64,000 nucleotides of DNA, taken from Chloroflexota bacterium (GTDB taxonomy: Bacteria > Chloroflexota > Limnocylindria > P2-11E). Both the position numbers and the translations under genes were made by a program. The stretch spans positions 26,361 to 90,360 of the forward strand of contig DAIDAP010000026.1 in the NCBI GenBank assembly GCA_027310565.1, read 5' to 3'. Position 1 is the first letter of the stretch, and each line of letters starts with the position of its first letter. The notes beneath the pieces were generated by a model that was given only the letters and a program-made list of their open reading frames with translations, searched no databases and was not told where the DNA came from. Positions 60,159 through 64,000 of the stretch are shown here, in pieces.

Positions 60159-61015
60159 CGCCGACGCTCGTCATCGCGCGGCTCACCGTCCAGGAGCTGC
60201 TGCGGCGTCGGCTGTTCCTCGTCCTCGTCGCCCTGACGCTCGTGGTCATGGCGCTCGTCACCTGGGGGTTCGCGCGGCTCCCGACGCTCGGCGACGGCGG
60301 CCGCGAGCTCGGCCGCACCGAGGTCGTCGCGGTCGCGTCGCAGCTGCTCATCCTCGTCGGCTTCATGTTCAGCTTCACGCTCGCGTTCTCGGCGGTCTTC
60401 GCGGGCGCGCCGTCGCTCTCGGGGGACGTCGAGTCAGGGACGGCCCTCGCGATCCTCGCCCGGCCGATCTCGCGCGCGGAGTTCGTGCTCGGCAAGTGGC
60501 TCGGCATCGTCGCGACGATCCTCGTCTACGCGCTCCCGACGACGGCGCTGCAGCTCCTGCTCGTCGACGTGGTGGTCTCGTACGTGCCGCCGCGGCCGCT
60601 CGAGTTCGTCGCCTTCGTCGCCGCCGAGGCGGTCGTGATCCTCACGCTCGCGCTCGCGCTCTCGACGCGCCTCGCCGGCATGGTCGGCGGCGTCGTCGCG
60701 CTCGTCCTGTGGGGCGTCGGCTGGATCGGCGGCATCGTGGGCGGGGTCGGGCTCGCCTTCGACAACCCCACGGTGACGCACGTCGGCACGGCGACGAGGC
60801 TCATCCTCCCGACGGACGGCATGTGGCGCGGAGCGGTGTGGGCGCTCGAGCCGGCGGCGATCCTCGAGACGATGCGGCAGGCCGGCCGCGCCGCCGCGGC
60901 GAACCCCTTCTTCGCGCCAGACCCGCCGCCGGCGCCGTACCTCGCCTGGACCGCCGGCTGGGTCGCCGTCGTGCTCGGCGCGGCCATCTGGAGCTTCTCC
61001 CGCCGGGAGATCTAA
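60155..61015 (+). CDS. ABC-2 type transporter permease
   Basis: 286 residues from GTG 60155, about six membrane helices. ISRAEFVLGKWLGIVATIL is the ABC-2 coupling-type motif, and the first helix is RRRLFLVLVALTLVVMALVT. It forms the membrane half of the exporter with the upstream ATPase. Last gene of the sigma operon. Confidence 0.88.
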   Translation: MTPTLVIARLTVQELLRRRLFLVLVALTLVVMALVTWGFARLPTLGDGGRELGRTEVVAVASQLLILVGFMFSFTLAFSAVFAGAPSLSGDVESGTALAILARPISRAEFVLGKWLGIVATILVYALPTTALQLLLVDVVVSYVPPRPLEFVAFVAAEAVVILTLALALSTRLAGMVGGVVALVLWGVGWIGGIVGGVGLAFDNPTVTHVGTATRLILPTDGMWRGAVWALEPAAILETMRQAGRAAAANPFFAPDPPPAPYLAWTAGWVAVVLGAAIWSFSRREI

Positions 61016-61055
61016 GAACCGGGTAAGAGGCGCTGGCGTACCGAGCGGCGGATGC

Positions 61056-61061
61056 GACAAT
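61056..61061 (+). promoter_or_regulatory. -10 of htpX
   Basis: GACAAT, six bases before ATG 61068, the same hexamer and spacing as for the leader peptide at 57711. Confidence 0.5.
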
Positions 61062-61067
61062 GGGTGC

Positions 61068-61970
61068 ATGAACACGATCAAGACCGTCGGGCTGCTGACC
61101 GTCCTCACCCTCCTGCTCGTCGCCGCGGGCAGGATCTTCTTCGGGCCCCAGGCCGTGCCCTTCGCGCTCGGCATCGCGCTCGTCATGAACTTCGGCACGT
61201 GGTGGTTCAGCGACCGCATCGCGCTCGGCTTCGCCGGCGCGAAGCCCGTGACCGAGGAGCAGGCACCGGACCTCTACCGCATCGTCCGGCGCGTCGCGCA
61301 GGAGGCGAACCTGCCGATGCCGAAGGTGTACGTCATCGACCAGGCCGCGCCGAACGCGTTCGCCACCGGCCGCGACCCGCAGCACGCGGTCGTCGCGGCG
61401 ACGCGCGGCATCCTCGAGATCGCGAACGAGCGCGAGCTCACCGGCGTCCTCGCGCACGAGATCGGCCACGTGCGCAACCGCGACACCTTCGTCATGGCCG
61501 TCGTCGCGTCGGTCGCCGGCGCGATCAGCTACATGGCGCAGATCGCGCAGTGGTCGCTCTGGTTCGGCGGCGGGCGCCGCGACAGCCGCGACTCGGGCGG
61601 GCTCGGCATGATCGGGCTCATCGCGGGGATCATCCTGCTCCCCCTCGCGGCGATGCTCGTGCAGCTCGCCGTGTCGCGCTCGCGCGAGTACGGCGCCGAC
61701 GACCAGGGGGCGGAGCTGTCGCGCGACCCGCTCGCGCTCGCGTCCGCGCTGCGCAAGCTCGAGGCCTACAACAGGAAGGTCCCGATGAAGGTCAACCCGG
61801 CGGTCTCGCCGCTGTTCATCGTTCAGCCGCGGCTGGCGGGCGGCATCGGCGGGCTCTTCTCCACGCACCCGCCCATCGAGCGGCGGATCGCGCGCCTCGA
61901 GCAGATGGCCGGCGTGGAGCTGCCGCAGGCGAACGTCGCCGTCGGGCAGAACGCGCGGAAGGTGGACTGA
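61068..61970 (+). CDS. htpX: HtpX-type M48 membrane zinc protease
   Basis: 300 residues. The N-terminal two helices (about 8-45) are followed by GVLAHEIGHVRNRDT (His130, Glu131, His134) and the third ligand Glu207 in VSRSREYGADD. Membrane helices lie around the site at about 144-162 and 180-202. HtpX degrades damaged membrane proteins, typically with FtsH. An ATG start with a leaderless -10. Confidence 0.93.
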   Translation: MNTIKTVGLLTVLTLLLVAAGRIFFGPQAVPFALGIALVMNFGTWWFSDRIALGFAGAKPVTEEQAPDLYRIVRRVAQEANLPMPKVYVIDQAAPNAFATGRDPQHAVVAATRGILEIANERELTGVLAHEIGHVRNRDTFVMAVVASVAGAISYMAQIAQWSLWFGGGRRDSRDSGGLGMIGLIAGIILLPLAAMLVQLAVSRSREYGADDQGAELSRDPLALASALRKLEAYNRKVPMKVNPAVSPLFIVQPRLAGGIGGLFSTHPPIERRIARLEQMAGVELPQANVAVGQNARKVD

Positions 61971-61985
61971 TCCGGCGAGGGGGAC

Positions 61986-62339
61986 TCAGTCGACGATCGT
62001 CGTCTTGCCGTTCGCGAGGATGGAGAGATGCGTCATGTCCTGGCCCGGCTGCGCGCCGTGCCAGTGCCGGGTGTTCGCGGGGATGAACGCGACGTCGCCG
62101 GCCTCGACCTTCCGCTCCTCGTCGCCGTCCGCGACGATGCCCCGGCCCTCGGTGATCACGAGGATCTGGTCGCACGAGTGGACGTGCCAGGTGTTCACCG
62201 CACCGTTCTTGAACGCCACCTCGGAGAGCCGCAGGTCCTTGCTCTCCTCGCCGACGACGGTCTGGTAGTCGACCTCGCCCCGGAAGATGGGGTTGTCGCT
62301 CCGCGACCGGCCGCTCTTCGCGACGCGCACGACGCGCAC
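61986..62339 (-). CDS. Cupin-domain protein
   Basis: 117 residues from GTG 62339. Cupin motif 1 is AVNTWHVHSCDQILVITEGR with His-x-His and Gln, and motif 2 is VAFIPANTRHWHGAQPGQDM with a third His. It is of the size of quercetinase-like or carboxymuconolactone-type small cupins; no exact substrate. CACAAT lies six bases upstream of the GTG on the minus strand. It is divergent from an alpha/beta hydrolase, with 29 bp between starts. Confidence 0.85.
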   Translation of the reverse strand: MRVVRVAKSGRSRSDNPIFRGEVDYQTVVGEESKDLRLSEVAFKNGAVNTWHVHSCDQILVITEGRGIVADGDEERKVEAGDVAFIPANTRHWHGAQPGQDMTHLSILANGKTTIVD

Positions 62340-62345
62340 GATGCG

Positions 62346-62351
62346 ATTGTG
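62346..62351 (-). promoter_or_regulatory. -10 of the cupin gene
   Basis: CACAAT on the minus strand, six bases before GTG 62339. Confidence 0.4.
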
Positions 62352-62368
62352 TCGCAGACTTCCCTCTC

Positions 62369-63094
62369 GTGCCCGCCCTCGTCCTGCTCCACGCCTTCCC
62401 GCTGGACCGCGGCATGTGGGACCACGAGACGCGCGCCCTCGCCGACGCTGCCTCGCCGCTGATCGCCCCCTCGTTCCCCGGCTTCGGCCGGAGCGAGGTG
62501 CCGCGCCTCCAACCCACGCTCGACGACTACGCCGACGCCGTCGTGCAGGTCATGGACGCCGCCGGCGTGCGCCGGGCGGCGGTCGCGGGGTGCTCCATGG
62601 GCGGGTACGTCGCGTTCGCGCTGTGGCGGCGGCACCGCGACCGGGTCGCCGGGCTCAGCCTCGTCGACACCCGCGCCGAGGCCGACACCGCGGAGGCGGC
62701 CGCGAACCGCGTCCGCCTCGCGGAGCAGGTGCGAGCGCGGGGCGTCGAGGCGCTGCTCGAGGCGCCGCCGAAGCTGCTGCGCGACGGCTCGCCGCGCTGG
62801 CCCGAGCTGAGGGCGCTCATCCGCCGGCAGCCCGCCGAGGCCGTCGCGCAGGCGAGCATCGCCCTGTCGCTGCGCCCCGACAGCACGGCCGACCTCGCGA
62901 CGATCGACGTGCCGACCGCGGTCGTCGTCGGCGAGCACGACGAGATCACGCCACGCCCGTTCGCGGAGCGCATGGCCGACGCCGTTCCCGGCGCGTCGCT
63001 CTCGGTCATCCCGGATGCCGGGCACCTCTCCAATCTCGAGGCGCCCGAGGCCTTCGAGCGCGCGATGCGCGCGTGGCTCCGCCGCGTGCCGTGA
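62369..63094 (+). CDS. Alpha/beta-fold hydrolase
   Basis: 241 residues from GTG 62369. The oxyanion segment is LLHAFPLDRGMW. Nucleophile Ser76 in GCSMGGY, Asp191 in VVVGEHDEIT and His219 in DAGHLSNLE complete the triad. It is of the 3-oxoadipate enol-lactonase or general esterase type; substrate not defined. CAGACT lies about eight bases upstream, a weak -10. Confidence 0.86.
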   Translation: MPALVLLHAFPLDRGMWDHETRALADAASPLIAPSFPGFGRSEVPRLQPTLDDYADAVVQVMDAAGVRRAAVAGCSMGGYVAFALWRRHRDRVAGLSLVDTRAEADTAEAAANRVRLAEQVRARGVEALLEAPPKLLRDGSPRWPELRALIRRQPAEAVAQASIALSLRPDSTADLATIDVPTAVVVGEHDEITPRPFAERMADAVPGASLSVIPDAGHLSNLEAPEAFERAMRAWLRRVP

Positions 63095-63112
63095 GGCCCG
63101 ACGGGCCCCGCG

Positions 63113-63934
63113 CTACCGGATCTCGAGCTGCACCCGCACGCGGACGACGACGTCGAGGTCGCCGACCGGGATCCGCGTGTCCTGCGTGGCCGCGGTCACG
63201 GCGAGCTTCTCGTACGCGCCGGACACCGGCTGCGGCGCGCTCTCGTCGGACACCGCGATGACGCGGCCGACGGCGACGCCGGCGGCGCTCGCCATGGCGG
63301 CGGCCTTCGCGCGGGCGTCCGCGATCGCGAGGGCGCGCGCGTCCGCCTGAGCGGCCTTCGGGTCCTCGAGCGCGAAGCGCACGCTCGCCGTGTTCGCGCC
63401 GTCGCCCTGGACGAGCGCGTCGACGGCCTTGCCGGCGGCGTTCACGTCGCGCAGCGTGAGCGTGACCTGCTCCGTCGCCTGATACCCGGTGATGCGCGGC
63501 GCCTGGCCCTGACCGTACGCGTACTGCGGCTCGATCCGGTAGCCCGCGTCCATGATGTCCTTCTCGGCGATCCCGAGCGCCTTCGCCTGGTCGAGGATCC
63601 GCGCGACGCGGGCGGCCACGGCCCGCTGGGCCTCCTGGGCGGTCGCGCCCTGGGCGACGGCGCCGACGCTGAGGACGGCGATGTCTGGCCGGATCCGCAC
63701 CGTCGCGTCGCCCGTCGTGACGATGCCCGGCGGGATCTGGCCGATCGTCGCGACCGTGACCGCGGGCGCGGTCGCCGCGACCGCGGCGCCGCGCGCGGCG
63801 AGGACGAGCGCGACGAGCAGCGCGGAGCCCGCGAGCGTCGCGAGGAGCGCCTTCTGGAACGGCGTGAGACTTCCTGTGTCAACCTCAGGCCGCGAACCGA
63901 GCCGCCGCGGCCGCGAGATGACGTACGTCGTCAT
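63113..63934 (-). CDS. SIMPL-domain (DUF541) protein, membrane anchored
   Basis: 273 residues. A 30-residue cytoplasmic start is followed by a membrane helix (about 31-48, LLATLAGSALLVALVLAA) and the SIMPL domain: GIVTTGDATVRIRPDIAVLS, YRIEPQYAYGQGQAPRITGY and ARALAIADARAKAAAMASAA. SIMPL proteins are periplasmic and often linked to stress or the envelope; the role here is unknown. The 66 bp after it to the window end hold nothing I can support. Confidence 0.85.
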   Translation of the reverse strand: MTTYVISRPRRLGSRPEVDTGSLTPFQKALLATLAGSALLVALVLAARGAAVAATAPAVTVATIGQIPPGIVTTGDATVRIRPDIAVLSVGAVAQGATAQEAQRAVAARVARILDQAKALGIAEKDIMDAGYRIEPQYAYGQGQAPRITGYQATEQVTLTLRDVNAAGKAVDALVQGDGANTASVRFALEDPKAAQADARALAIADARAKAAAMASAAGVAVGRVIAVSDESAPQPVSGAYEKLAVTAATQDTRIPVGDLDVVVRVRVQLEIR

Positions 63935-64000
63935 AAGACGTTCGGTCCTGCCAGCAGCGCCACAGAACGCGCAGCCAGGCGCGGGCGAGGATACGGATTG

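Overview
This is a gene-dense, very GC-rich bacterial chromosome segment (I estimate about 70% GC) with 59 protein-coding genes I can support, one likely gene remnant, and no rRNA, tRNA, CRISPR array or insertion sequence that I could see. Three LLM-class (F420/flavin type) oxidoreductases, a three-subunit proton-translocating transhydrogenase, many secreted or membrane peptidases, two ECF sigma factors and many genes without a ribosome binding site suggest a high-GC bacterium of the Chloroflexota (Limnocylindria-like) / Dormibacterota / Actinomycetota sphere. No phylogenetic marker is present, so this placement is tentative.

Layout. 39-3355: an LLM oxidoreductase and a secreted subtilase. 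3410-6087: PEP synthase and a divergent 49-residue protein. 6139-12333: a minus-strand reductive pyrimidine / beta-alanine degradation operon (aminotransferase, beta-ureidopropionase, aldehyde dehydrogenase, dihydropyrimidinase) with a divergent LLM oxidoreductase. 12363-15222: pntAA-pntAB-pntB. 15255-17512: two VapBC-type toxin-antitoxin modules around a Nei-type DNA glycosylase. 17567-22048: Lhr-type helicase. 22107-31737: SdpI-type membrane protein with two anchored proteins, FolC, MFS exporter, HAD phosphatase, YceI/MarR pair, ASCH-like and SnoaL-like small proteins, a membrane-anchored beta-propeller protein and a third LLM enzyme. 31775-37387: cupin, class I aminotransferase, TetR regulator and a large class III cyclase-ATPase-TPR protein. 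37460-43503: a tightly overlapping five-gene minus-strand operon (DUF4149-like, winged-helix, S9 peptidase with an unusual N-terminal domain, FAD oxidoreductase, small anchored protein). 43590-48153: rhodanese-MoeB fusion, then two S41 peptidase paralogs around an ECF sigma factor. 48159-56693: EamA transporter, M24 and M13 peptidases, amidohydrolase, lipoprotein, tdh-kbl. 56718-63934: two poorly known genes, an ECF sigma / anti-sigma-like / ABC exporter operon, HtpX, cupin, alpha/beta hydrolase and a SIMPL protein.

Gene expression logic. At least twenty start codons are preceded by a -10-like hexamer of the form TANNNT (or GANNNT/CANNNT) ending 6 to 8 bases upstream, with no Shine-Dalgarno sequence between. 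This is what leaderless mRNAs look like. Two divergent pairs (28679/28697 and 57693/57711) share one 7-bp element that reads as a -10 on both strands, with start codons exactly 18 bp apart. Genes inside operons instead use Shine-Dalgarno sites or GTGA/ATGA/TGATG overlaps.

The most interesting points are: the shared bidirectional leaderless promoters and a 13-codon leader ORF coupled to an ECF sigma gene; two S41 peptidases in which the catalytic lysine position is cysteine; an S9 peptidase fused to a degenerate metallo-beta-lactamase-like domain; an EamA gene whose natural start appears to be an ATA codon overlapping the upstream stop; and matched operators on both sides of a tetR gene.
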